A DNA stretch of 64,000 nucleotides from an uncultured Sphingobacteriales bacterium (GCA_937871285.1 CALMQS010000087.1:1-64000); one strand, 5' to 3'. Shown: positions 40,397 through 50,263, counted from the stretch's first letter. Numbers and translations: made by a program. Notes: generated by a model not told the origin, from the sequence alone.

Positions 40397-43249
40397 ATGA
40401 GTAAAAGGTTATTTCTTTTAGATGCTATGGCGCTGGTTTTCCGCGCTTATTATGCATTGATCCGTAATCCGCGCATTACGTCGAAGGGGCGTAATACCAA
40501 TGCCCAGTTTGGGTTTACCAATACACTGGTGGAGCTGATCAACAACCAAAAGCCATCTCACATGGCCGTGTGTTTTGATACGCACGCCCCCACGGAACGC
40601 CATACTGATTTTGCGGACTATAAAGCCAACCGCCAGGAAGCGCCTGAAGATCTGCTAAGCGCTTTACCCGACATTAAACGTATTATACAGGGGTTCAATA
40701 TTCCCGTAATTGAGCTCGATGGGTATGAAGCGGATGATATTATCGGCACGTTAAGCATACAGGCGGCCAATACGGGGTACGAAGTATTTATGGTAACGCC
40801 CGATAAAGATTACGGACAGTTGGTTAGCGATAAAATAAAAATTTATAAGCCCGGTTACCAGGGCGGTGATGTGGAAATAATGGGACCGGAGGAAATATGT
40901 ACCAAATGGAATATCAAAACGGTGGATCAGGTAATAGATGTATTGGGGTTGATGGGGGATGCGGTAGACAACATTCCGGGTATTGCAGGTGTGGGTGAAA
41001 AAACAGCGGCTAAATTACTGGCTGAATACGGAACCTTAGAAAATATCCTTGAGAATGCCGGTGGCATAAAAGGTGCGCTGGGGGAAAAGATAAGAAACGG
41101 AAAAGATGCGGCCATACTGAGTAAAAAGCTGGCTACTATTATAACGAGTGTGCCGGTCACTTTTCACGAAGCCGATTTTAAATTAAAAGACTGGAACCGG
41201 GAACTGCTAATGGACGTATTTACGAGCCTGGAGTTCCGCAGCATAGCGCAAAGGATTTTGGGAGAAGCATTGCCTGTTGCCGCCAGGAACGGGCGTGAGA
41301 AAAATACAACAGGGGTTGTACAAACCGACCTGTTCCGAAATACAGAGGTGCAGGCTGTTGCAGCAAGTACGCCTCCTGAAAAAAAATCAACAGATGACGA
41401 AGCGGTTTCTACGGACGCTTTGCCCGAAGGAAAGAATATTCATAACACGCCGCATTCCTATACTGCCATAAAAGAGGAGCAGGAGTTGGAAGCCTTTGTA
41501 CAAAAGTTATTAGTGCAGCGCGAAATATGTTTCGATACGGAAACAACGGGACTGGATGCAAATGATACGGAACTTGTTGGATTGAGCTTTTCGTGGATAC
41601 CCGGTGAGGCCTGGTATATTCCCTGCCCGCCCGAAAGGGAAAAAACACTGGCTGTACTTAATCATTTCCAGCCTTTGTTTTCCAAAAAGGATATCACATG
41701 GATAGGGCAGAACATTAAGTTCGATATGCTGGTCTTAAAATGGTATGGGATAGAAATAGAGGGCGGGCTGTTTGATACCATGCTGGCGCATTATGTAATT
41801 GAGCCCGATGGAAAGCGGGGCATGGATTTACTGAGCGCGCAGTATCTGGGTTATGAACCGGTGCACATTGAAGAGCTGATCGGGAAAAAAGGTAAGCAGC
41901 AGGGCAATATGCGGGATGTTGAGTTGGAAAAGATAACGGAGTATGCCGCTGAAGACGCAGACATCACCCTGCAGTTGAAACTGGCGCTGGAGCCCGAACT
42001 GAAAGCGAAAGAAGTAGATAAGGTTTTTTATGAAGTAGAAAATCCGCTGGTAAAAGTGCTTGCCGCTATGGAGTTTGAAGGCGTAAGGATTGATGCGGAT
42101 TTTTTAAACCAATATGCTGCCCAACTGGAAAAAGAAGCGAAGCAGGCAGAAGAAAATGTATACCAGCAGTCCGGCGTTCGGTTTAACCTGGCTTCCCCAA
42201 AACAATTGGGAGAAGTGCTTTTTGAAAAGCTGCGGTTAGATCCCAAAGCCAAAAAAACAAAAACAGGACAATATGCCACGGGTGAAGATGTGTTACTGAA
42301 GCTGGCGCAAAGCAGTAAGATTGTAGAAGATATTTTAGCTTACCGCGAGCTGACCAAACTGAAATCCACCTACGTAGACGCTTTGCCGCAATTGGTTAAC
42401 CGCAAAACAGGCAGGGTGCACACTACCTACGCCCAGGCAGTGGCCGTTACCGGGAGGCTGGCGAGCAATAATCCCAATTTGCAGAACATACCCGTAAGAA
42501 CAGCCAGGGGCAGGGAGATCAGGAAGGCCTTTGTGCCGCGGGATGACCGGCATATATTGCTTTCTGCCGATTACTCGCAGATTGAGCTGCGCATTGTGGC
42601 GGCTATTAGCGGCGATCCTGCCATGTGTGATGCATTCCGGCATGGTAAAGATATTCATGCGGCTACAGCGGCAAAAGTATATAGCGTTGAAGAGCTTGCG
42701 GTAACCAAGGAGCAGCGGTATAAAGCCAAAAGTGTAAACTTTGGTATCATTTACGGGCAGGGTGCATTTGGGCTGGCAGATAACCTGGGTATCAGCCGTA
42801 CCGAAGCAAAGGAGATCATTGACAATTATAAAAGAGAGTTTGCAGGCATTACCAGGTATATGGATGATACCATCAATTTTGCCCGCGAAAACGGTTACGT
42901 ACAAACGCTGATGGGACGTAAGCGCTGGCTGCGGGATATCAATTCGGCTAATTTTACCGTGCGCAGCTTTGCCGAGCGAAACGCCATTAATTCGCCTATA
43001 CAGGGCAGCGCGGCGGATATGATCAAGCTCGCCATGCAAAAAGTGTATGCCGCAATTAAAAAAGAAAAGATGCAGAGCAGGATGATCCTGCAGGTACATG
43101 ATGAACTGATCTTTGACGCGCTGAGGGAAGAAGCCGCTGAATTAAAGGCAATGATCATTGACTCCATGCAAACCGCTATGATCCTGCCCAACGATGTGCC
43201 CGTTGTGGCGGAAATAGGCGAAGGAGAGAACTGGCTGGAAGCGCATTAA
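40397..43249 (+). CDS. polA: DNA polymerase I
   Basis: The 950-residue protein carries three domains. The 5'-nuclease (about residues 1-310) has LFLLDAMALVFRAYYAL and DGYEADDIIGTL. The 3'-5' proofreading domain (about 370-570) has FDTETTGLD (Exo I), IGQNIKFDM (Exo II) and YAAEDADITL (Exo III), all catalytic acids present. The family A polymerase has DYSQIELRI, RYKAKSVNFGIIYGQ and QVHDELIFD. It processes Okazaki fragments and fills repair gaps. The ATG at 40397 is chosen because the 30 codons upstream of it are heptamer-array sequence. Confidence 0.97.
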   Translation: MSKRLFLLDAMALVFRAYYALIRNPRITSKGRNTNAQFGFTNTLVELINNQKPSHMAVCFDTHAPTERHTDFADYKANRQEAPEDLLSALPDIKRIIQGFNIPVIELDGYEADDIIGTLSIQAANTGYEVFMVTPDKDYGQLVSDKIKIYKPGYQGGDVEIMGPEEICTKWNIKTVDQVIDVLGLMGDAVDNIPGIAGVGEKTAAKLLAEYGTLENILENAGGIKGALGEKIRNGKDAAILSKKLATIITSVPVTFHEADFKLKDWNRELLMDVFTSLEFRSIAQRILGEALPVAARNGREKNTTGVVQTDLFRNTEVQAVAASTPPEKKSTDDEAVSTDALPEGKNIHNTPHSYTAIKEEQELEAFVQKLLVQREICFDTETTGLDANDTELVGLSFSWIPGEAWYIPCPPEREKTLAVLNHFQPLFSKKDITWIGQNIKFDMLVLKWYGIEIEGGLFDTMLAHYVIEPDGKRGMDLLSAQYLGYEPVHIEELIGKKGKQQGNMRDVELEKITEYAAEDADITLQLKLALEPELKAKEVDKVFYEVENPLVKVLAAMEFEGVRIDADFLNQYAAQLEKEAKQAEENVYQQSGVRFNLASPKQLGEVLFEKLRLDPKAKKTKTGQYATGEDVLLKLAQSSKIVEDILAYRELTKLKSTYVDALPQLVNRKTGRVHTTYAQAVAVTGRLASNNPNLQNIPVRTARGREIRKAFVPRDDRHILLSADYSQIELRIVAAISGDPAMCDAFRHGKDIHAATAAKVYSVEELAVTKEQRYKAKSVNFGIIYGQGAFGLADNLGISRTEAKEIIDNYKREFAGITRYMDDTINFARENGYVQTLMGRKRWLRDINSANFTVRSFAERNAINSPIQGSAADMIKLAMQKVYAAIKKEKMQSRMILQVHDELIFDALREEAAELKAMIIDSMQTAMILPNDVPVVAEIGEGENWLEAH

Positions 43250-43252
43250 CGT

Positions 43253-45268
43253 TTAATAATGCATCAACTGCTGAACATACTGGTGCAGACGGGATTTGGC
43301 AAGAAAGTTCTTTTCAAGCTCAGCATTAAAAGGTACGGGTGTATCCAAAGAAGCGCAGCGCATAACGGGGGCATCCAGCAGGGAAAAGCAATTTTCCTGA
43401 ATCCAGGCGCTGATCTCCGCCCCTATGCCACCCATTAAAGTATCTTCATGCAAGATGAGTATCCTGCCGGTGCGTGAAACGGAATCGCGGATGGCATCGT
43501 AATCCAAGGGCAGCAGGGTGCGCAGATCAAGGATGTCGAACGATGTATCCATATGTTGGGCGGCATATTCCAGCGCCCAGTGTACGCCTGCCCCGTAGGT
43601 TATGATGGAAATGTCTTCGCCTTCTTCCACCCACCGCGCTTTACCGATCGGTATTTCATAGTTTTCTTCCGGCACCGGTCCGCTTATGCTGCGGTATAGT
43701 GCTTTGTGCTCAAAGAACATCACGGGGTTAAGATCATTCACCGCCGCTATCAATAATCCTTTTGCATCCATGGCATTGGAAGGATACACTACTTTTAAAC
43801 CGGGTGTATGCACAAACCAGGCTTCATTGCTTTGCGAATGAAAGGGCCCTGCGCCCACACCCGCACCCGTAGGCATCCGGATCACCACGTCGGCATTCTG
43901 CCCCCAGCGGTAATGTATTTTAGCCAGGTTATTTACGATCTGGTTAAACCCTGCCGTTACAAAATCGGCGAACTGCATTTCCACAATGCTTTTGAATCCT
44001 TCAATGCTCAATCCTAATGCGGCGCCTATAACCCCGCTTTCACATAAGGGTGTGTTGCGCACCCGGTCTTTACCAAATTTATTCAGTAAGCCTTCTGTTA
44101 CTTTAAAGGCGCCTCCGTATGCTGCAATGTCCTGCCCCATCAGGATAAGGTTATCATGGGTGAGCATGCTCTGGTATATGCCCTCGGAAATGGCATCTAC
44201 GAACCGCTTTTCCCGTACATTAAAGCGGGCGTTTTCAAGCGCTGCATCGTTGTCTATAATGGCTGTGGTAAAACCTCCGAATGTTATCCGTTCTGCATAC
44301 ACATCATCCACCTCTTCCTGCGTTGACGGAACAATAGCGGTATGGGCAAATCCTTTTTCTGTTTCGGCATCAATGTAGGTTTTGAATTCCGTTTTGATGC
44401 TTTCAATATCGGTGGTGGTTAATATGTTTTCCTGCAGCAGCCATTGTTCAAAATTATGCACGGGATCTTTAGGTTCCCACGTTGCAAATAATGCTTCCGG
44501 TATATATTTTGTACCGCTTGCTTCTTCATGGCCACGCATACGAAAGGTCATGCATTCCACCAGGTAAGGTTTCTGACGCTCAATGCAGTATTCCCTTACT
44601 CCCTTTATCGTATCGTATACGGTAAGAATATTGTTACCGTCAATCTGGATCCCTTCCATGCCATAGCCTTTCGCTTTGCCGGCAATGCTTTCGCACCTGA
44701 ATTGTTCCTGCACCGGTGTGCTTAGTGCGTACCCGTTGTTTTCGACTAAAAAAATAACAGGGAGGTCCCATACGGCTGCAATATTCAATGCTTCATGAAA
44801 ATCGCCTTCGCTGGTAGCGCCTTCGCCACAAAAAGCAAGCACTGCTTTATTTTCTTTTCTTAATTGATATGCCAGTGCTACTCCATCTGCTACAGCCATC
44901 TGCGGCCCAAGGTGGGAGATCATTCCGCAGATGTGGTGTTCCCTGCTGCCGAAATGAAAACTTCTTTCCCTGCCTTTGCTATAGCCGTTTTTTGCACCCT
45001 GCCATTGCATCAAAAGTTTGCTCAGTGGCATATTACGCGTAGTAAACACACCCAGGTTACGGTGCAAGGGCATGATCCATTCATCCTTTTCCATAGCCAG
45101 GGCAGCGCCCACGGCAATGGCTTCCTGCCCTATACCGCTGAACCATTTGCTGATTTTGCCCTGCCGTAATAACAGCAGCATTTTTTCCTCTATCATGCGG
45201 GGAAGCAATAAAGACCTGTAGAACTGTTCTAACTGAGTTGCCGTAAAGTTCTTTTGAGCAAAACGCAT
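43253..45268 (-). CDS. Fused alpha/beta 2-oxoacid dehydrogenase E1
   Basis: The 671-residue protein joins an E1-alpha half (about residues 1-320: FSGIGQEAIAVG, the thiamine-diphosphate motif GEGATSEGDFHEALNIA ending in ENN) and an E1-beta half (about 335-671: GQDIAAYGGAFKVTEGL, GAALGLSIEGF, PTGAGVGAGPFHSQSNEAWF). It decarboxylates a branched-chain 2-oxoacid or pyruvate and passes the acyl group to E2; branched-chain 2-oxoacid is the commoner role of this fusion. No E2 or E3 gene is near. The frame opens to 45370, but the ATG at 45268 gives a normal start. Confidence 0.92.
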   Translation of the reverse strand: MRFAQKNFTATQLEQFYRSLLLPRMIEEKMLLLLRQGKISKWFSGIGQEAIAVGAALAMEKDEWIMPLHRNLGVFTTRNMPLSKLLMQWQGAKNGYSKGRERSFHFGSREHHICGMISHLGPQMAVADGVALAYQLRKENKAVLAFCGEGATSEGDFHEALNIAAVWDLPVIFLVENNGYALSTPVQEQFRCESIAGKAKGYGMEGIQIDGNNILTVYDTIKGVREYCIERQKPYLVECMTFRMRGHEEASGTKYIPEALFATWEPKDPVHNFEQWLLQENILTTTDIESIKTEFKTYIDAETEKGFAHTAIVPSTQEEVDDVYAERITFGGFTTAIIDNDAALENARFNVREKRFVDAISEGIYQSMLTHDNLILMGQDIAAYGGAFKVTEGLLNKFGKDRVRNTPLCESGVIGAALGLSIEGFKSIVEMQFADFVTAGFNQIVNNLAKIHYRWGQNADVVIRMPTGAGVGAGPFHSQSNEAWFVHTPGLKVVYPSNAMDAKGLLIAAVNDLNPVMFFEHKALYRSISGPVPEENYEIPIGKARWVEEGEDISIITYGAGVHWALEYAAQHMDTSFDILDLRTLLPLDYDAIRDSVSRTGRILILHEDTLMGGIGAEISAWIQENCFSLLDAPVMRCASLDTPVPFNAELEKNFLAKSRLHQYVQQLMHY

Positions 45269-45402
45269 ATACAAACCTATTGGTTTTTTGAAATATGCCG
45301 GTTTATCAAAATGTTGTTTCTGCTTTTTAATGGCTTTACGTTTAGTGGTAAACGTAATTTGCATGGGCATTATGATATTACCTGCATATGTATTTTATTG
45401 CT

Positions 45403-45741
45403 TTACTCGCTTTTGCTGCTGAGCAGCAATGAAGAAACAACAGAAAGCAGCAAGCCGAACAATAATGCCCACCAGAACCCGTCAATCGTAATGCCGTCCA
45501 CCACTTTGGCTGCAAGCAGCACCATGAGGGCATTGATAACGAATAAAAAAAGTCCGAGCGTTATAATAGTCAGGGGAATGGTAAGGATAACCAGCAGCGG
45601 CCGGATAATGAGATTAACAATGGCCAGCACCAGTGCAAAAATCAATGCGGTCCAGTACGAATCAATGTGAATGCCTTTCAGCAGGTAGGCCAGCCCATAG
45701 GCTACCGCCGCGGTTACTAATAGCCGGATAATAAAATTCAT
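45403..45741 (-). CDS. Phage holin superfamily IV-type membrane protein (PF04020)
   Basis: The 112-residue protein has four hydrophobic helices and the family pattern NLIIRPLLVILTIPLTIITL followed by GLFLFVINALMV. Despite the name, these proteins are common chromosomal genes with no proven lysis role. There are no phage genes around it. It stands alone between the E1 gene and a divergent small membrane protein. Confidence 0.85.
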   Translation of the reverse strand: MNFIIRLLVTAAVAYGLAYLLKGIHIDSYWTALIFALVLAIVNLIIRPLLVILTIPLTIITLGLFLFVINALMVLLAAKVVDGITIDGFWWALLFGLLLSVVSSLLLSSKSE

Positions 45742-45836
45742 AATGACAATTTTAGCAAAATGTACGAAAAATATGTCAGCATTGCTGATGCTGCACTGCT
45801 ATTTTCTTTTTGTAACTTACCTGTAAATTTACAGTC

Positions 45837-46196
45837 ATGTCAAAATCAGGAAAAATAGTACTGGGCGTACTGAGTTTTTTACCTTTCGTTTTTCTGCTCG
45901 GCTATTTTGTATGGTTCATTGGTCTCTTTGTACATATGATAGGAACTGCAGGTTTTGGTAATGCAAATCCCGGTGAAATGCCTGATTATTTTTTAGGTAA
46001 CATGATCCGGATAATCATTCTGGCTGCACTGATGGGGATATTTTCTTTTGGACTGCTCATTTATTATATAGTGCATGTAGTTAATAATAAAACGATAGAT
46101 AGTAATGAAAGGCTGATCTGGATCTTTGTTTTCATATTCGCAAATATGATAGGATTTCCCATTTACTGGTATATGCGTATCTGGCGTGAGGCGTGA
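45837..46196 (+). CDS. Small membrane protein with PLDc_N-like end
   Basis: The 119-residue protein has three hydrophobic segments (about residues 8-33, 52-78 and 90-113). The last part (NERLIWIFVFIFANMIGFPI, then YWYMRIWR) resembles the short PLDc_N membrane motif. The function is unknown. The final codons and the stop codon are already part of the heptanucleotide array that follows, so the C-terminus has been set by the repeat. Confidence 0.7.
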   Translation: MSKSGKIVLGVLSFLPFVFLLGYFVWFIGLFVHMIGTAGFGNANPGEMPDYFLGNMIRIIILAALMGIFSFGLLIYYIVHVVNNKTIDSNERLIWIFVFIFANMIGFPIYWYMRIWREA

Positions 46197-46265
46197 GGTA
46201 TAAGGTATAAGGTATAAGGTATGAGGTATGAGGTATGAGGTATGAGGTATGAAGGTGTGAGGCAT
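46188..46265. repeat. Heptanucleotide array (GGTATAA/GGTATGA) starting inside a coding end
   Basis: From GTGAGGC at 46188 the sequence runs through about ten heptamers (GTGAGGT, ATAAGGT, ATGAGGT and variants) to about 46265. The first two words supply the last codons and the TGA stop of the preceding gene. Confidence 0.85.
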
Positions 46266-46412
46266 GGGGACTTCTTTCAGGGTGTTCACAACTTACCACT
46301 TACCACTTTTACCACTCACCACAAACAACTGCCCCGCAATATTATCTTGCAGGGCAGGTTTGTTTCAACTTCAACCTTTCCTATTGAAACGATCTTTCGG
46401 GTATGTGATTTA

Positions 46413-48653
46413 TTAACGGCCGGAAAGAAAATGAAAAGGGCTGTGCAGATCTTCCCGGGCCCCGGCTTTTACTACTTTTTCTGTTTTACCGTTATCTATG
46501 GAAACCGAAGTTTTTCTTTCCGGAACCGCTGCAGGAGGTGGTGCAGGCGACCTGGGGGGAGCGGGCTTTTTCCCTTTTTCAATGAGGATGGAATCGCCTT
46601 CCTTTTTGTAGCGGTAAGTGCCCCTGCCACTATCCATTTCGCCTTCTGCCTCTATTTCTACACTATTGTCATCTGCTTTGAACCTGAATTTTCCGCTTTT
46701 CAGCTTCCCTTTATCTTCTTCATTCCTATCCATTCTTTCCAGTCCCTCCGCAGTCATAATATACTGCACATTATTTCTCCATGAATAAGCGTTGTCCCAT
46801 CTTTCATCCCAGTCAATGTTCCATCTTCTTCTGCGGTCAATATTAATATCAAACCAGTCGAACCAGTCTACACTCCTGTCTATCATTATTTTTTTACCAA
46901 CCGGTACTTCAACTACCAGCATCACCTGCTGATTGCGGAATTTATCTTCCTTAGATATGGGAAATCCTTTTGGCAAAACGATCACGCTGTCATTTTGTGT
47001 TAAAGGGAAATGTACATTGCCTGCATTTTTTTCGGCTATTGCCGGGGTGTTGCCTCTTGCAAGTTTTACCAGTTGAATATGATAGGAAGAGTCGCCGCTT
47101 TTTACCACTTTTACCCTAACGGTATTCAGCAGCATGCTGTCTTCATTCATAGATAGAAAAGGAAGCTCTCCGTCAAACCATTCGCTGCTATAGTATCTTA
47201 TCTTTCCGTCAGATACTTTTACAATCATATTTCCGGTTGATGGCTGCGTAATGCTAACCTGCTCCGTGGCGCTTGTTTTTGTTCTGAAGTTCCGGCTGAT
47301 CATTCCTATAAGCACAAACACACTAACCAGTCCAATTATCCAAAGGCTTCCAAAAGCATAACCCAGGTAAGGATTTCCTGATTTTACCCGCATCATGCGC
47401 CTGGCGATCCATACTATAAAAGCAATGATAGGAACACCAATGAACATCGTTAACACACTCCATACCAAAAAGTTTTCCCAAAACCCTTCTAATAAGAAGT
47501 TCTTCAGGGGAAATATTCCGATACCGCTGTACAGCAGGGCAATTAAAGCGATGAGCAATGCAAAAGCTACTATACCGGCAATGAACAGAAAGAAGGCTTT
47601 AAACAACACGCCTATCGCGTTCCCTATTCCCGTTCCCGCTTTTTGAGCAAGGGGTCCTACCTCCGATGCAAACGCCTGTGTTTTCTGCTGTATGGTGCTG
47701 CTCATCTCCTGTCCCACATCTTTAGCCTTTTCTTTAAATTCAGCGCCCATTTTTTCACCACGGCCTTTTACATTCTGCAGTTCTTCCTGTACCGTATTCT
47801 TAATACTTTCCAGGTCAATCTTTTCACCACGCATTTCTAATTTCTCACTGGCGGTAACTGCACGGGGTAAAACGATCCAAAGGATAATATACGTAATGAA
47901 GAAGGTACCGCCTAGCCCGCTAAATGCCACCCAGGGGGCCTTCCAGTGCCACCAGAAACCGCTGAACAAATTAGGAAGTAAGCTCAGCATAAAAGGCAAA
48001 AGAAATAGCAACCGTGGGATCCATGAATCTATATTAAAATAAGCAGCCAGCCCTCCTGCCACACCGCCTACCATTTTGTTATCCGGGTCGCGGTAAAGCC
48101 GTTTGCGCACATTGGTTTGCAATGGCTTTGAAGGTAATATGATCCATAAAATGATATACAATAAAAAACCAAAACCAAACCCGCCGAAAGCAATGAGCGC
48201 AAAAATAATACGTACCACTGCCGGATCAATTCTCAGGTAATTGGCTACCCCGGCACATACGCCACCCAGTACCCTGTCGTTCTCTGCACGGTAAAGCCGG
48301 CGTGGTGCAGGGGCAGGTTCAGGTATAGCCGATTGCGTATAATTGCCCGTACCCGCATTTGTTGCTGTGCCCGAAGCATATGCAGCTTCTTCCTGCTCAA
48401 AATCTTCGGGTCTGCCCATACTTGCCATTACCACGTTCACATCTTCATCGGTAATACAAACCGAACCCTTCTTTAGTTTTTCATCAAACAACTCCGCAAT
48501 ACGGTTCTCAATATCATTGATGATCTCATCTTTACCCTCTTCATTGGCGAAATAGCGGCGCAGGCTTTCTACATACTGCTTCAACGTTTCATAAGCCGTT
48601 TCTTCAATGGGTATCACCCTTCCCTGAAAGTTTATATTTATTACCTTTTTCAT
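46413..48653 (-). CDS. Large PspC-domain membrane protein (two PspC domains)
   Basis: The 746-residue protein has a cytoplasmic N-terminal domain (about residues 1-95, with EEGKDEIINDIENRIAELF). Two PspC domains follow: LYRAENDRVLGGVCAGVANY (about 118) and LYRDPDNKMVGGVAGGLAAY (about 185), each followed by hydrophobic helices. A helical linker, two more membrane segments and a long charged C-terminal domain (about 470-746) come next. PspC proteins respond to envelope stress in proteobacteria; the role here is inferred. It lies 14 bases after the padR gene, so the pair forms one operon. Confidence 0.87.
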   Translation of the reverse strand: MKKVININFQGRVIPIEETAYETLKQYVESLRRYFANEEGKDEIINDIENRIAELFDEKLKKGSVCITDEDVNVVMASMGRPEDFEQEEAAYASGTATNAGTGNYTQSAIPEPAPAPRRLYRAENDRVLGGVCAGVANYLRIDPAVVRIIFALIAFGGFGFGFLLYIILWIILPSKPLQTNVRKRLYRDPDNKMVGGVAGGLAAYFNIDSWIPRLLFLLPFMLSLLPNLFSGFWWHWKAPWVAFSGLGGTFFITYIILWIVLPRAVTASEKLEMRGEKIDLESIKNTVQEELQNVKGRGEKMGAEFKEKAKDVGQEMSSTIQQKTQAFASEVGPLAQKAGTGIGNAIGVLFKAFFLFIAGIVAFALLIALIALLYSGIGIFPLKNFLLEGFWENFLVWSVLTMFIGVPIIAFIVWIARRMMRVKSGNPYLGYAFGSLWIIGLVSVFVLIGMISRNFRTKTSATEQVSITQPSTGNMIVKVSDGKIRYYSSEWFDGELPFLSMNEDSMLLNTVRVKVVKSGDSSYHIQLVKLARGNTPAIAEKNAGNVHFPLTQNDSVIVLPKGFPISKEDKFRNQQVMLVVEVPVGKKIMIDRSVDWFDWFDINIDRRRRWNIDWDERWDNAYSWRNNVQYIMTAEGLERMDRNEEDKGKLKSGKFRFKADDNSVEIEAEGEMDSGRGTYRYKKEGDSILIEKGKKPAPPRSPAPPPAAVPERKTSVSIDNGKTEKVVKAGAREDLHSPFHFLSGR

Positions 48654-48667
48654 GATCAGTTCAATTT

Positions 48668-49033
48668 TTATTGGTTGAAGTTGTTGGGGTTTGTAGCAAT
48701 AGCCTGTTCATTTTGTGTTAACGCATGTACCGCATTTGCCAGTTCATTCCATGTTGCCTGTAGCTCAGCGTAAAACCCCGCCCCTTTATCAGTTAGTGAA
48801 AAATATTTCCTGGGAGGTCCTCCCGTGCTCTCTACCCAGCGATAGGTAAGCAGGTCTGCATTTTTCAATCGCGTTAATAAGGGGTAAAGTGTTCCTTCCA
48901 GAATATTAAGGTTGGCCCTTTTCATTTCCTCTATAATATCACTCGGATATACCTCTCCACGCTTAATTATAGACAGGATACAAAATTCCAGTACCCCTTT
49001 CCTCATCTGGCTCTGCGTGTTCTCGATATTCAT
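48668..49033 (-). CDS. PadR-family transcriptional regulator
   Basis: The 121-residue winged-helix protein has the PadR pattern: QMRKGVLEFCILSIIKRGEV, YPSDIIEEM, LEGTLYPLLTRLKNADLLTY and GGPPRKYFSLTDKG. It probably controls itself and the PspC protein gene just downstream; an inverted repeat over its promoter supports this. The 426-base region upstream (49034-49459) otherwise holds no gene I can support. Confidence 0.92.
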   Translation of the reverse strand: MNIENTQSQMRKGVLEFCILSIIKRGEVYPSDIIEEMKRANLNILEGTLYPLLTRLKNADLLTYRWVESTGGPPRKYFSLTDKGAGFYAELQATWNELANAVHALTQNEQAIATNPNNFNQ

Positions 49034-49192
49034 AATCTCAGGGATTTTTCCTGCTTTTCCGGCCGGGCAAAGCAGAACGTTAACAAATTTGTTGTACCAA
49101 TCTTTACCGCCACATGCTTTTATTCATCTATAAGTACTTCTATCCTTTTATGCCTGATCAGCTATTTATGGCGATTTTGCTATCTTCCGGAA

Positions 49193-49232
49193 CAAAGATA
49201 AATACTTATTTAATACTATGCAATACATAGTA
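49193..49232 (-). promoter_or_regulatory. Promoter with overlapping inverted repeat upstream of padR-pspC
   Basis: On the minus strand, TTG (49223-49221) is followed by 20 bases and TATCTTTG (49200-49193), a Bacteroidota-type promoter. TACTATG (49214-49220) and CATAGTA (49226-49232) form an inverted repeat with a 5-base centre that covers the -33 box. This is a likely PadR operator. The implied leader is about 150 bases. Confidence 0.6.
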
Positions 49233-49459
49233 CCATTTTATTTTTAGTAGTTGGTAGTGGATAGATTGCTTGAATAGATTCAAACTCAATACAGATAAGG
49301 ATTTGAAAGACTTTTCAGCTAAGAAAGTTTTTATCGCTTAAAAGATAAATGGTTTTTTTTGATGACAGGCGGTACGGTTTTGAAGGTTGGCCTGCATAAT
49401 CTTTTATACTTTTAAGCTTTAACAGGCATAGCGCATTGCTATTTAACAAATAAACGATC

Positions 49460-50263
49460 ATGAAACGGTTCTCCCTGAAACATCCGCTCTTTTTTGTAGT
49501 AATCATTTTTGCCTTTTATACGGGATATGGTCAAACCATAGCATATACTGCAGCTAATGGCCATGCACATAACGACTACGAGCACAATATTCCTTTTATA
49601 CAGGCTTATCATCTTGGTTTTGGCTCTATTGAAGCAGACGTGATACTGGAAAATGACAGCCTGTATGTAGGGCATAACCACAGTGATATTTTTTCAAAAC
49701 CCCTCTTTTTTGAGCGGGATTATATAGAACCGCTGTACAAAGCTTTACAGGTGCAAAAAGATACTACCCGGAAAGTGATTTTACTGATAGATCTTAAAAC
49801 CGAAGCGTTAGTTACACTCAAAAAAGTAATGGCTATTATAGAAAAATATCCCTTACTAACAGAAACTACTGCTGTACAGTTCGTCATTACAGGCAACCAG
49901 CCTTCGCCATCTGCTTTTGATCAATACCCCGCGTATATTTATTTTGATGGTAATATCAATAACCCGGAGCATATTCAACACATTAGCCGTATAGCCATAT
50001 TCAGTGATAATTTCAGGAAGTATTCCAAGTGGAATGGCAAAGGAGATATTCCGGTGAGGGAAAAAAAGGAACTGACTACCGTTATTGAAAAAGCACATGG
50101 CTTACATAAACGGATCCGTTTCTGGGGTTGCCCGGATAATCCGCATACCTGGCAGGTATTTATGCAGATGCAGGTGGATTATATCAATACCGATCATATT
50201 GAACAGCTTGCCACATTTTTTAAAAAGCATTCCACAGCAATCATTCCTGCAGGCAGGCAATAG
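49460..50263 (+). CDS. Secreted PI-PLC/glycerophosphodiester phosphodiesterase-like protein
   Basis: The 267-residue protein has a hydrophobic export signal (to about residue 25, GYGQT) and the family start NGHAHNDYEHNIPF with GSIEADVILENDSLYVGHNH, the TIM-barrel phosphodiesterase fold with its catalytic histidines and the acidic metal ligands. IRFWGCPDNPHTWQVFMQ is the conserved C-terminal strand. It probably cleaves a phosphodiester or related lipid headgroup outside the cytoplasm. The last residues, IPAGRQ, derive from a CCTGCAGGCAGGCA mini-repeat and are not part of the family. Confidence 0.82.
   Translation: MKRFSLKHPLFFVVIIFAFYTGYGQTIAYTAANGHAHNDYEHNIPFIQAYHLGFGSIEADVILENDSLYVGHNHSDIFSKPLFFERDYIEPLYKALQVQKDTTRKVILLIDLKTEALVTLKKVMAIIEKYPLLTETTAVQFVITGNQPSPSAFDQYPAYIYFDGNINNPEHIQHISRIAIFSDNFRKYSKWNGKGDIPVREKKELTTVIEKAHGLHKRIRFWGCPDNPHTWQVFMQMQVDYINTDHIEQLATFFKKHSTAIIPAGRQ

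Noticed and set aside
45403..45741. Prophage marker (phage holin family name)
   Set aside because: PF04020 proteins are common chromosomal membrane proteins, and no phage structural, lysis or integrase gene is nearby.
49034..49459. Missed small gene upstream of padR
   Set aside because: Frames are short and lack coding character. The stretch is explained by a long leader and the promoter-operator.
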